Source: Deltaproteobacteria bacterium
Lineage (GTDB): Bacteria > Desulfobacterota > Syntrophia > Syntrophales > JAAYKM01
Assembly: GCA_019136935.1 (NCBI GenBank)
Contig: JAGVTI010000173.1
Span: forward strand, 1 to 11,340
Direction of reading: 5' to 3'
Length of the DNA stretch: 11,340 bases
The translations under genes were made by a program, and so were the position numbers. The notes under the pieces are model-generated. The model did no database searches. It had not been told where the DNA came from and was given only the letters and a program-made list of their open reading frames with translations. Numbering within the stretch: the stretch's first letter is position 1; every line of letters begins with the position of its first letter. This document shows, in pieces, positions 1 to 7,415 of this stretch.

Positions 1-802
1 CCGGTGTTCTGACCAGGGATACCGCGTCGGCAATCCAGCGGATCGGGGGCACCGGATTCCCGGGTACGCCATGAATGATCACATGGAACAGCATGTGGGT
101 GGGATCGGGCGCCAAAGCCGTCACATCCCCCATGACGACATCAACCGCACCCTCCCAGAAATCGTTGTCGTGGGCATCGCAACACCCGCTGAAGGGCCTC
201 CAGTGAAGATCGAATTCCCTGCCGGCGCTGTTTTCCAGTTGAATGGCATGTCCGTATTGCAGGTCCATTTCCGTCAGGGGCAGGAGTGAATGCCATCCCT
301 CCTCATCCAGCAACCGGCATGCCGACGTCGCCTCTTTCCGGGGAACAAGGACATCGATGTCAGCCATAGGCCGGGCACCGTTGTTCTGATAGTAAAGCAG
401 CGAAAGGGGAGCGCCCTTGAGAAGCATCGTTCTGATCCCAGCCGACTGAAGCCGTTTGACAACCCGAGCTATTTCGTGAAACAGGGTCTGATTTTTACTC
501 CAGGACTGACGATAGACACCCTTGAGTTTCCCCATGCCGGGTTCATCCACCCCCTGTTGCCGCAGATTGGTATAAAGAAGGGGTAGCAAACGGAACGAGC
601 CTTGATCGAGCTCTCTCTCCATATCCATCCTGGATTGCCATTTCTTCCAGGCGGAAACGGCTTCATCACCGTGCATGAGAGCCGCTTTCAGGAGCAGTTC
701 CTGATCCGGCGTCGGAAAACTGTAATACTGAAGATCGGTCAACTTATTCGATGTGAGGGTAAAAACCCCGTGGCAAAAGGGGAGGGGAAAACTCCCCGGC
801 AT
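1..802 (-). CDS. NTP_transf_5-type nucleotidyltransferase, 3' end cut by window edge
   Basis: This reading frame stays open from the window edge to position 865 and is not closed within the window, so the C-terminus is missing. The translation has the hallmarks of the uncharacterised nucleotidyltransferase family NTP_transf_5 (Pfam PF14907). These are an N-terminal helical part (ELLLKAALMHGDEAVSAWKK, then RLLPLLYTNL), the signature LLKGAPLSLLYYQNNGARPM followed by ADIDVLV with the paired aspartates at codons 361-359 and 355-353, and FDLHWRP near 217-197. The DxD pair is expected to bind metal and nucleotide. The real substrate of the family is unknown, but members often sit beside PqqD-like and lasso-cyclase-like genes, which fits the gene immediately upstream. 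The start is unsure. ATG at 802 is the first ATG, but no good ribosome site precedes it; TTG at 844 is an alternative. Either start leaves little or no gap to the PqqD stop at 859, so translational coupling is likely. Confidence 0.8.
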   Translation of the reverse strand, partial: MPGSFPLPFCHGVFTLTSNKLTDLQYYSFPTPDQELLLKAALMHGDEAVSAWKKWQSRMDMERELDQGSFRLLPLLYTNLRQQGVDEPGMGKLKGVYRQSWSKNQTLFHEIARVVKRLQSAGIRTMLLKGAPLSLLYYQNNGARPMADIDVLVPRKEATSACRLLDEEGWHSLLPLTEMDLQYGHAIQLENSAGREFDLHWRPFSGCCDAHDNDFWEGAVDVVMGDVTALAPDPTHMLFHVIIHGVPGNPVPPIRWIADAVSLVRTP

Positions 803-858
803 TTGCGGCTGCAACGTCGGAAGCCGAACGTCCTCCCACGACAAAATTGCCGGGCCAA

Positions 859-1356
859 TTACTTTTCAACTTTGGTTGACGGCCATCCGGTGGCATCGAC
901 CTCATGGATCGGGTCAAGGACCAGCAAGTCCTGCATATCCGTGTATTTGTTCAGGACAGGCAGATGGAAAGCCGCTTTGGCTCCTCCCGGTTTTTTTTCA
1001 GCCAAGAACGCCTCCTGCACGCCCGCCGTCTCATCCCCATCATGGGCAGCAATGAGACCCTCCTGCCGTAATTCTTCCAGAAATGAGTGAACCGCATTTT
1101 CCTCGTCACCTGACGGAAATTCATAGGACTGCCGGATCATCCCCAATATCTCCGCTCCAGTCATCCCCTTAAGGATGAACTCCCAGATCTCGGCTCCGAC
1201 TCCCACGAGGCTGTAATAGTTACCCGTATCGAGGTTCAGGACAACCGTTTCCCCATCGATGTTTTCATGAACGACATTCGGCTCGTTGATCTTGAAACGC
1301 TCACCATTTTCCATCATGCTATTCTCAACCCCATCATACTGGATTTTTTGAACCAT
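859..1356 (-). CDS. PqqD-like peptide-binding protein with a leader-like C-terminal tail
   Basis: The first 105 residues or so form a PqqD-type winged-helix domain (RiPP recognition element). Recognisable parts are ENIDGETVVLNLDTGNYYSL (31-50), GAEIWEFIL (54-62) and a C-terminal helix SFLEELRQEGLI. Such domains bind leader peptides and hand them to modifying enzymes. At 165 residues the protein is clearly longer than a stand-alone PqqD of about 90. After a flexible link (KKPGGAKAA), residues 130-159 read FHLPVLNKYTDMQDLLVLDP and then IHEVDATGWP. The F-x-x-P-x-L start resembles the Y-x-x-P-x-L motif that lasso-peptide leaders use to dock on PqqD-type domains. I remember similar DMQDLL-LDPIHEVD tails in other PqqD-family proteins but cannot search for them. 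ATG 1356 gives the longest form; ATG 1317 or 1314 are alternatives that keep the whole domain. A strong promoter lies at 1508-1537 and the nucleotidyltransferase follows directly. Confidence 0.85.
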   Translation of the reverse strand: MVQKIQYDGVENSMMENGERFKINEPNVVHENIDGETVVLNLDTGNYYSLVGVGAEIWEFILKGMTGAEILGMIRQSYEFPSGDEENAVHSFLEELRQEGLIAAHDGDETAGVQEAFLAEKKPGGAKAAFHLPVLNKYTDMQDLLVLDPIHEVDATGWPSTKVEK

Positions 1357-1507
1357 TCCAACGGTGCGAAACCGGATACCACAACCGGCTTGTCAAAATA
1401 TTGTTTCTACAAAACATTCCTTTTTTATCCCACCGTCATTCACAGCGGTCCAGGGGGAAATCATCCCGATCATCCCTTTCCCGTATTCCAGAATGCTGAA
1501 CATGAGT

Positions 1508-1537
1508 TTTATAACGGAAGAAAGAGGACCTTGTCAA
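1508..1537 (-). promoter_or_regulatory. Sigma-70-type promoter upstream of the pqqD-like gene
   Basis: On the minus strand a perfect -35 hexamer TTGACA (1537-1532) is followed by TATAAA (1513-1508) with an 18-bp spacer, or by TTATAA with a 17-bp spacer. It lies in the AT-rich gap of 278 bp between the radical SAM stop and the PqqD start. Transcription would begin near 1501, leaving a leader of about 145 to 185 nt before the PqqD gene. This suggests that PqqD and the nucleotidyltransferase can be expressed separately from the radical SAM gene. The promoter is seen by motif only. Confidence 0.55.
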
Positions 1538-1634
1538 CCAACATCAACATCCAAGGAAAAGATCCACAAGACGTATGGGAAGTACATCAAACGGCGGAGG
1601 ATGAACGGATCGTCTTGCCGGTGTTTCGCACCCA

Positions 1635-2615
1635 TCAGCTCATGAGCCGGCCCGATGCCTCGTCGAAGGCCTTCTCATTTTCCGCTTGATACAACTTTTC
1701 ATAATCGATGAGTTCCTCCGTTGTAACGTTGTGAAGGGATAGCCACTCCCCCCGCGGAACCGTTTGATGGGGACGGCTCTTCCCCACCAGGCCGAGACAG
1801 TACCGGCAAGCATTAAGGGGCGATGTCGAACGGAAATACCCGATCAGCGTGTCGAGAAAACCAGCCCCTCGGCTGATTTGAATGCCGTCGGCTCCCGGTT
1901 TAATCGTGCATCCGTCGAGCATTTGTGCGATGGCCCCGGCCTGTGCGCATTTGTAGACGAAACCGTGATCGATGGAATGACAATCCCAGCGGTGAGCCAT
2001 TTTACAGGTATCGTAAATTCTCTGAACCAGGAACTCGTCGGAGGTCCCCTGCAAGGCAAAGGTCATGCGAAAATTTTCATAAGATTTCATATTGATTTCA
2101 ACTTTGAGGGCTTTCATCCTTGCCCGTAAAAGAGAGACCGCATCGGCATCCATTTGGGTATTCGGGTACACGGATATTTCAATTAAATCAAATGATTTCA
2201 GTATGTTGTCTGCAAACTTTTCCAGAAGGAGGCCATTTGTCAGTAACATCAACCGGCGGCCGATCCGGCTTCGACGAACCGCCTTTGCCAATGCCGCCAG
2301 GTCCGGATGCAGCAAAGGCTCTCCCCCCACTATTTTGACGTATTCAGCCCGGTATGAACGGGACAGGGCGTACAAATCCCGGTATACTTCCGACGGATCG
2401 GCCCATGACGGTTTACAGACCGGAGACGCGTGATTGCAGTCCAGGCATGTCATATTGCAGTGCCCGACGGCATTGATTTCACAGCTGTAAGACGGTTCGA
2501 TTTTCCCCAGGCGATACCGGGAGCCGCTGTTTTCGATAGGGCTCCCTTTTCGGCAATGGGACATAAGCAGGAAAGGCACGATTTTACAGATATTTTGCAG
2601 CATCAAATGATACAA
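1635..2615 (-). CDS. Radical SAM enzyme with extra C-terminal cysteines
   Basis: The protein has the radical SAM cluster motif CNMTCLDC (C53, C57, C60), which binds the [4Fe-4S] cluster that cleaves S-adenosylmethionine. It also has the GGEP motif (97-100), which contacts the SAM amino group, in VKIVGGEPLLHPDL. Further cysteines at C204, C212, C223, C236, C270 and C273 suggest an auxiliary iron-sulfur cluster in a short SPASM- or twitch-like region. The spacing does not match a standard SPASM domain that I can name. The length (326) suits a small substrate-binding radical SAM enzyme. The substrate is unknown; a PqqD-like gene directly downstream makes a peptide a reasonable guess. The start is uncertain: TTG 2615, TTG 2606 and ATG 2603 all follow a GGGGGGAG ribosome site, and all keep the domain. 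The gene lies 94 bp behind the GYD gene. A carbohydrate or capsule enzyme remains possible, since similar proteins occur in such clusters. Confidence 0.85.
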   Translation of the reverse strand: MYHLMLQNICKIVPFLLMSHCRKGSPIENSGSRYRLGKIEPSYSCEINAVGHCNMTCLDCNHASPVCKPSWADPSEVYRDLYALSRSYRAEYVKIVGGEPLLHPDLAALAKAVRRSRIGRRLMLLTNGLLLEKFADNILKSFDLIEISVYPNTQMDADAVSLLRARMKALKVEINMKSYENFRMTFALQGTSDEFLVQRIYDTCKMAHRWDCHSIDHGFVYKCAQAGAIAQMLDGCTIKPGADGIQISRGAGFLDTLIGYFRSTSPLNACRYCLGLVGKSRPHQTVPRGEWLSLHNVTTEELIDYEKLYQAENEKAFDEASGRLMS

Positions 2616-2709
2616 TTCTCCCCCCGGCGGACCTTGCGGCGCGGATAAAAGCGGCGACTCCGAAGGTCCGGTTGAGAAATCAGCCGCGGGGCGGAATATA
2701 CCGCAACGG

Positions 2710-2958
2710 CTAAATGTTTTCGATCTCGGACATCAGCCGGTCGAACTGTTCGACGTCCACCACCGGCGACGTGGTGAAGGAATCCGCATCGGGGAAATCC
2801 AGGGTAAAAACCAGGTCGTGTTCCCCCAGGACGGCGTACATGGAGACAACCTTTCCCCCGTTTTTCTCGATGATTTTAACGGCTTTCCTGGTTCGTTCCG
2901 GGGATACCCCCTTCAAAGAATCCTGGGTATATTTCCCGAACATCATGAATATCGGCAT
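2710..2958 (-). CDS. GYD-domain protein, apparently shortened internally
   Basis: The start MPIFMMFGKYTQDSLKGVSP, the stretch KIIEKNGGKVVSMYAVLGEH-DLV and the end FTTSPVVDVEQFDRLM place this in the small GYD family (Pfam PF08734). These are ferredoxin-fold, probably oligomeric proteins of unknown function. Family members are usually about 95 to 100 residues long; this one has 82. From memory, homologues carry a helix of roughly 15 residues (ending like ALTKLTGI) between the FPDAD region and the FTTSP strand. Here S60 is joined directly to F61 (near 2779/2778), so an in-frame deletion is likely. Whether it still folds is open. ATG 2958 is preceded by a good GGAG ribosome site. The gene sits 74 bp behind the tRNA deacylase gene and probably shares its transcript. 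Confidence 0.85.
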   Translation of the reverse strand: MPIFMMFGKYTQDSLKGVSPERTRKAVKIIEKNGGKVVSMYAVLGEHDLVFTLDFPDADSFTTSPVVDVEQFDRLMSEIENI

Positions 2959-3032
2959 AAAATCCCTCTCCTTCTTCTTTTCATGGCGTTGAATGAACTC
3001 TTTTCCGACACCAACATTTCCGTTCCGGAAAA

Positions 3033-3503
3033 TCAGTACGTTTCGGCGGCAAACCTGGCCGGCCTCGGGTTGACCAGCCTCTCGTAATCCCGGTAAGCCA
3101 GGCGGAACAGCTCCGTATGGGATCCCGCGTTGAAACAGATGTACTCATCATCGGCCAGGCTCTTTTCCACGTAGACATCCATGTCATAGAGATTGCCGAA
3201 AGGAGGCATGGCGCCGATTTCGCAGTCCGGAAACCTGTCTTTGAATTCGGATTCATCCGCCAGGACGACATTCTTCGACGACACGACGGCCTTCAGGAGA
3301 TCGAAATCCACGTGCCGGGTCGCCGGCAGAACAATCATCGCCATTTTCCCGTCAATCTTGACCATGACGGTCTTCGCCATCTCTTTTCCCGGGAGATGGG
3401 CGGATTCGGCGATTTCCTGCGCCGTATAGGCGGTGGAATGCCTGATCGTGACATACTTGATCCCCTGATTATCCAGGAACTCCCTCAATTTACGCAGCGG
3501 CAT
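3033..3503 (-). CDS. YbaK/ProX-type aminoacyl-tRNA deacylase
   Basis: The 156 residues match the YbaK/EbsC/aminoacyl-tRNA synthetase-associated domain (Pfam PF04073) over their whole length. Visible features are the conserved lysine K44 in KTVMVK, GAMPPFG (97-103), and FNAGSHTELFRLAYRDYERL (124-143) forming the end of the fold. Proteins of this family act in the cytosol and hydrolyse wrongly charged aminoacyl-tRNAs such as Cys- or Ala-tRNAPro, which prevents mistranslation. Substrate specificity cannot be read from the sequence. Some branches may act on other substrates. ATG 3503 has an AAAGGAG site six to seven bases upstream, so this start is firm. It is the first gene after the promoter at 3787-3815 and is followed by the GYD gene. 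Confidence 0.9.
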   Translation of the reverse strand: MPLRKLREFLDNQGIKYVTIRHSTAYTAQEIAESAHLPGKEMAKTVMVKIDGKMAMIVLPATRHVDFDLLKAVVSSKNVVLADESEFKDRFPDCEIGAMPPFGNLYDMDVYVEKSLADDEYICFNAGSHTELFRLAYRDYERLVNPRPARFAAETY

Positions 3504-3906
3504 GACGGACTCCTTTCTTGGATTGCGGAATCTTGAAACGGAATGGACCTGATTGATTGCGGCTGGTTTCAGAGCAGATGCAGAAAAACGCGTTGAATGA
3601 CCTGTCCACTCTGCAAGGCAGCCGTTTTCCCTGGAACCCTCCTCGAAAACGGATCAGACAATGGATCCACGCTTGACGAACCCGCAAAAGGACTTCTTAC
3701 GAGTTCAACACCATTTGACCGGCCGGACAAAAGCGGCATCCGGGTGAACCCGCCACCCGTTTCCGGCAAGCCGTAACCAACAATTTAAAATAGTGTTCTC
3801 ATGGGAGCCTGTCAACGAAACCGGCCCGCCCTTTTCAAAAACACAATCATGCATTTCGACGCCTTTTTGTAACCCCCGGCTCCTTTCATCCACGGATTCC
3901 AAGCCT
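3504..3906. other. Non-coding region of 403 bp with a promoter and repeat-like sequence
   Basis: No convincing gene is seen here; the short open frames have no ribosome sites and no family resemblance. On the minus strand the stretch contains a good promoter (3787-3815), then a leader of about 277 nt before the tRNA deacylase gene. The leader holds a GC-rich part with self-complementary runs (GGGTGGCGGGTTCACCC, around 3742-3758) and a degenerate copy of the 19-nt repeat family near 3690-3708 (GACTTCTTACGAGTTCAAC). No intrinsic terminator was found behind the small exported protein that ends at 3907. Confidence 0.6.
3787..3815 (-). promoter_or_regulatory. Sigma-70-type promoter for the deacylase-GYD transcript
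   Basis: The minus strand shows TTGACA (3815-3810), a 17-bp spacer, and TATTTT (3792-3787). The -35 box is perfect and the -10 box matches four of six consensus positions. The surrounding DNA is AT-rich compared with its flanks. The expected transcript start is near 3780, giving an unusually long leader of about 277 nt before the deacylase start codon. Confidence 0.5.
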
Positions 3907-4242
3907 CTATTTCACTTCGATCACCATGTTTTGCAGCATTTCCCAGGCCCGGTCCAGCTTTTCCTGTTCCTCCCGGTCAAGATTGCTTCCGGCAGGCCGT
4001 CCGGTTGAATAAATGACAACCGTGTTCCCGTCCCGATCCCTGATTTCGCGGGTTCCCAGCGAATCGTAGGGATTGCGGTTCGCCGCCTCCATTTCCTGGG
4101 CGATCATCATCCGGATCGTTTTTTCCTCCACCCCCGCTTTTTTCAGCTTGACGACCTCCTCCGGCGACAGGGCGTAAGACCAAGCGGGTAAAAGGCAAAG
4201 AAGTCCTCCCGCCAGGCAGGATAACACGCGTTTCCTCATCAT
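3907..4242 (-). CDS. Small exported protein of unknown function
   Basis: The protein begins with a clear signal peptide. Positive residues (MMRKR) are followed by a hydrophobic core (VLSCLAGGLLCLLPAW) and a likely signal peptidase I site after SYA, giving a mature chain of about 87 residues starting LSPEEVVKLKKAGVEEKTIR. It is not a clear lipoprotein, since no proper lipobox precedes either cysteine. The mature part is mostly charged helix, ends DREEQEKLDRAWEMLQNMVI, and has a short middle strand (GNTVVIYSTG). I do not recognise a family. The start is chosen at 4242 because AAAGGAGGTG (4255-4246) lies directly upstream; the longer frame to 4272 has no such site. It follows the hybrid kinase after only 42 bp and probably shares its transcript, so an accessory role in sensing is possible but unproven. 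Confidence 0.75.
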   Translation of the reverse strand: MMRKRVLSCLAGGLLCLLPAWSYALSPEEVVKLKKAGVEEKTIRMMIAQEMEAANRNPYDSLGTREIRDRDGNTVVIYSTGRPAGSNLDREEQEKLDRAWEMLQNMVIEVK

Positions 4243-4245
4243 CGG

Positions 4246-4255
4246 CACCTCCTTT
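4246..4255 (-). promoter_or_regulatory. Strong ribosome binding site that sets the start of the exported protein
   Basis: AAAGGAGGTG on the minus strand is almost fully complementary to the 16S rRNA tail. Its GGAGG core lies five bases before ATG 4242, with a second ATG at 4239. This rules out the upstream start at 4272 as the main one. Confidence 0.8.
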
Positions 4256-4284
4256 GGGACAAGTGAAACCATTGTTGAAAAAAA

Positions 4285-7200
4285 CTAATCCTCTTCGGCA
4301 TCCAGAACCTCACGGATCGTCATGGAAACCTGGTCCATCATGAAGGGTTTTTGAATAAAGGCCTTGACGCCCCGGTTCAGGATCGTCTTGGCCTCACCGT
4401 TCAAGCTGTAACCGCTGGAGAGAATGGCCTTGACCCGCGGATTGATCCGCTTGAGGTCTTCAAAGGTTTCTCCGCCGCTTCGGCCCGGCATGATCATATC
4501 CAGGATGACCAGGTCGATTTCATCCCGATGCGCCTGGTAGATTTCCAGGGCCTCCCGACCGCCCGCCGCCCGGAAAACCCGGTAGCCCAGCGTCTGCAGG
4601 AGATCGCCCGTCACATCGAGAATCGTCGGTTCGTCATCGACGACCAGCAGGGTTTCCGTGCCCCGGAGAACGGTCCGGGACTGCGCTTTCTCGGCTTTCA
4701 ACGCCATCCGTGAGGCGGGCAGGTAGAGATTGAATGTCGAGCCTTTCCCTTTTTCGCTGTAAACATTGATCATCCCCCCGTGGCCCCGGACAATTCCGAA
4801 AACGGTCGCCAAACCCAGGCCCGTTCCCCGCCCCATCTCCCTGGTCGTAAAGAAGGGTTCGAAGATCCTCTGGCGGGTTCTTTCATCCATGCCGACACCC
4901 GTATCGGTCACGGAAAGCTTCACATAGTCCCCCGGCGCCACATCGTTCGCCTTGGCATAGAGCGGATCCAGCTTGACATTGGCCGTCACCAGGTCCAGTT
5001 CCCCTCCTCCCGGCATGGCCTGCCAGGCATTCAGGTAAAGATTGAGGAGCACCTGCTCTATCTGTCCCCGATCCACCTCCGCATTCCAAAGATCGGAAGC
5101 GAATTTCCTGTGGATGACGATTTCCTTTCTCGTCCTGCTGAACATGTCCGCCGTCTTGTCGACAAGATGGTTCAAATCGGTCGGTTTGACTTCGTATTTT
5201 CCTCCCCGGGCAAAACCGAGGAGCTGCCTCGTCAGGTTCGCGCCGCTGACAACCTGGCTCTCGATTCCCTTCAGCCGTTCGTAACACGGGTTGGACCGCT
5301 CCAGGGTGAACAGCATGAGCGACGCATATCCCTGGATTCCCATGAGAATGTTATTGAAGTCGTGGGCAATCCCCCCGGCCAGGGTCCCGATGGCCTCCAT
5401 CTTCTGTGCCTGGATGAGCCGTTCCTCCAGTTTCCTCTGGTGGGTCATATCCTGGCAGGTCTGGAGATACCTGCCGTCGGTCATGTAAACGGAATGGATG
5501 CGGATGATTTTATCCGCCCCGTCCTTGCACCGGACCGTCACCGTTCCGTCCATGACATTTCCCGGCACGGGCTTTTCGTAGTGGTGATGCTTCCAGAGGG
5601 TCCGGATCTTCTCCCGGTATTCCCCGTCGGGATATATTTTTTCGAACCAGTCGTCCTTGGTCGGAATTTCCCCGAGGGTGTAGCCGAAAATTTCCGTAAA
5701 GCGGGCATTGAAGTACTCGAATCGCCGGCCCGAATCCATGAGAGAAATGCCGACGGGCAGCTCTTCCGCCAGGAGGTGAAACCGTTCCTCGCTCTCCCGG
5801 AGCGCCTCTTCCATGCGCCGACGATCCGTGATGTCCCGGATGGATTCAATGGCGCCGTAAACCTTCCCGTCGCTGTCGCATAAAGGCCCGGCCTTGGCCC
5901 ATAACCACCGCCCCCGGCCCCGGGGTCCCGGGACGCCCGTTTCCACCAGGAGGCAGCCGTCCCGGTTGACACAGCGGTCGTATTGGTTCTGCGCCAAACC
6001 GGGATGAAGAACCAGATCGGTCAGCAGGGGCCGGCGCACGCCGTATAAGGGCAGGGCGTATTCATAATTTCCCTTCCCGAGCATGTCGTCGCTGCGGATA
6101 TCCGTCAGCTCTTCCATCGCCCGGTTCCAGAGGATCACCTTCCCCTCCAGGTCGATGGCAAAGGTTGCATCCGGCAGAAATTCGGCGATATCCCGCAGGA
6201 GGCGTTCCGATCGTGCAATGGATTTCAGGAGAACCTGCTTTTCCCGTTCCTCCCGACAGAAATCGAGGCGGGCAGCCAGAAGCGGGACGATGAAGTCCGC
6301 AAGGTTTTCCAGGCTCCGGCGATCCGTGTCCGAATAATCCCTCGCCCTGTTCGCCGCGACCAGCACACCGACCAGCCTCCCCTGCAGGGCCATCGGCACG
6401 GCCAATGCCCGGTCGATCGGAACATGACCCTCGGAAACGGCGAAAGGCGTGTTGGCCAGGCAGGTTTTGCCCTCTTGAAGCGCTTTCCCCCACGGTCCCG
6501 ACCAGGTTCCGGGAGAAAAGGCAACCCCGCCGAGGCGGCGGTTGATCAGAACGCTCTCCTGCATCGCGTGAACGACCAGGCTGCCGTCGGTCTCCAGGTA
6601 ACCCAGGAAACCGTCGCGGCTCTCGAGAAAATCCAGGATGATCCGAACCAGGCGGGTATAAACCTCCTCCCCCGGATGCAGCAGGAAGGCCTGGGCGATT
6701 TCGTTGCGGATCTGAAGTTCCCGTTCGAACCGGACCCGCTGGGTCACATTATCGAAGATGGAAACCACTTCGCCGGAGGGAAGGCGGTAAACGCGGGTTT
6801 CGTGCCACCCTTCCCGGATACCGTCGCGGTAATGGGTTGCAGGAATGTACTCGGCTTCCCCCGTCCGGTGAACACGCCGGAGGACTTCGATAAGACCCGT
6901 TTTGCGCAGTTGCGGGAAAACGCTCAGGACATCCCAGCCGATGACGTCTTCCCGGCGGACGCGCGCGATCCTTTCCGCCGCCCGGTTGAAATCGGTCAGC
7001 AGGAAATCCTGTTGATCCGGGATCGGCGCCATGACGGCCACACCGCTGCCGAGGTGGTCGAACATTTCCCGGTAGCGGGTTCCATTGTCCCCGTCGGCCC
7101 CTTCCTCCGTCGAGGAATCGGGGGAAACCTCCCGGTTCGGCCCGGCAACGCTTAAATGGCGGTCCTCCCCGGCGTTGTTTTCCGGAGGTCCGGTCGCGCC

Positions 7201-7368
7201 GAGAATGCGCTCCACGTGATTCCGGAGACTTTCGATCTCCCGTTTAAGGCCGTCTTTCCGACGTACGCACTGTTCCATTTCGGCCAGTTTTCTCCCCATA
7301 CCGGCCAGTTCATCGAAAAGTTGCGCTTTTGTCGCTCCCTGTTCTTTCGTGTCTTCCCGTCGTTTCAT
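4285..7368 (-). CDS. Hybrid sensor histidine kinase (PAS-GAF-PAS-PAS-HisKA-HATPase-REC)
   Basis: This 1027-residue protein begins with a charged, coiled-coil-like segment (about 5-55) and then has a PAS domain (about 98-210), a GAF domain (about 225-370), and two further PAS domains (about 385-515 and 525-645). The kinase core follows. The phosphorylated histidine is H669 in GGIAHDFNN, the N box is NLYLNAWQAMPGGG (776-789), the G1 box is DTGVGM (822-827), the F box is FEPFFTT (836-842), and the G2 box is GRGTGLGL (846-853). It ends in a receiver domain with acidic pair D911/D912, phosphoacceptor D957 in LVILDMIMPG, and K1007. No transmembrane segment or signal peptide is seen, so it is a cytosolic sensor. 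The ligand cannot be told from the sequence. ATG 7368 follows a GGGGG run. No DNA-binding regulator is adjacent; the HD-GYP regulator 2 kb upstream is one possible partner. Confidence 0.95.
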   Translation of the reverse strand: MKRREDTKEQGATKAQLFDELAGMGRKLAEMEQCVRRKDGLKREIESLRNHVERILGATGPPENNAGEDRHLSVAGPNREVSPDSSTEEGADGDNGTRYREMFDHLGSGVAVMAPIPDQQDFLLTDFNRAAERIARVRREDVIGWDVLSVFPQLRKTGLIEVLRRVHRTGEAEYIPATHYRDGIREGWHETRVYRLPSGEVVSIFDNVTQRVRFERELQIRNEIAQAFLLHPGEEVYTRLVRIILDFLESRDGFLGYLETDGSLVVHAMQESVLINRRLGGVAFSPGTWSGPWGKALQEGKTCLANTPFAVSEGHVPIDRALAVPMALQGRLVGVLVAANRARDYSDTDRRSLENLADFIVPLLAARLDFCREEREKQVLLKSIARSERLLRDIAEFLPDATFAIDLEGKVILWNRAMEELTDIRSDDMLGKGNYEYALPLYGVRRPLLTDLVLHPGLAQNQYDRCVNRDGCLLVETGVPGPRGRGRWLWAKAGPLCDSDGKVYGAIESIRDITDRRRMEEALRESEERFHLLAEELPVGISLMDSGRRFEYFNARFTEIFGYTLGEIPTKDDWFEKIYPDGEYREKIRTLWKHHHYEKPVPGNVMDGTVTVRCKDGADKIIRIHSVYMTDGRYLQTCQDMTHQRKLEERLIQAQKMEAIGTLAGGIAHDFNNILMGIQGYASLMLFTLERSNPCYERLKGIESQVVSGANLTRQLLGFARGGKYEVKPTDLNHLVDKTADMFSRTRKEIVIHRKFASDLWNAEVDRGQIEQVLLNLYLNAWQAMPGGGELDLVTANVKLDPLYAKANDVAPGDYVKLSVTDTGVGMDERTRQRIFEPFFTTREMGRGTGLGLATVFGIVRGHGGMINVYSEKGKGSTFNLYLPASRMALKAEKAQSRTVLRGTETLLVVDDEPTILDVTGDLLQTLGYRVFRAAGGREALEIYQAHRDEIDLVILDMIMPGRSGGETFEDLKRINPRVKAILSSGYSLNGEAKTILNRGVKAFIQKPFMMDQVSMTIREVLDAEED

Positions 7369-7415
7369 TTTTCCCCCGGTTGGACGATTTTTTAAACCTT
7401 CTCCCCTTTCACCAC

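Noticed and set aside
602..1090. Plus-strand open frame of 162 codons
   Set aside because: It is antisense to the end of the PqqD-like gene and the start of the nucleotidyltransferase gene, both of which show clear family motifs.
2629..2669. Inverted repeat GGACCTT...AAGGTCC before the radical SAM gene
   Set aside because: Only seven base pairs with 27 bases between the arms and no T-run; this is expected by chance in GC-rich DNA.
3705..3902. Minus-strand open frame of 65 codons in the region before the tRNA deacylase gene
   Set aside because: It crosses the promoter at 3787-3815, has no ribosome site of note and no family resemblance.
4780..5883. Long open frame of 367 codons on the plus strand
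   Set aside because: It lies fully antisense to the PAS, kinase and ATPase part of the hybrid kinase, has no recognisable domain, and is explained by GC-rich codon use on the other strand.
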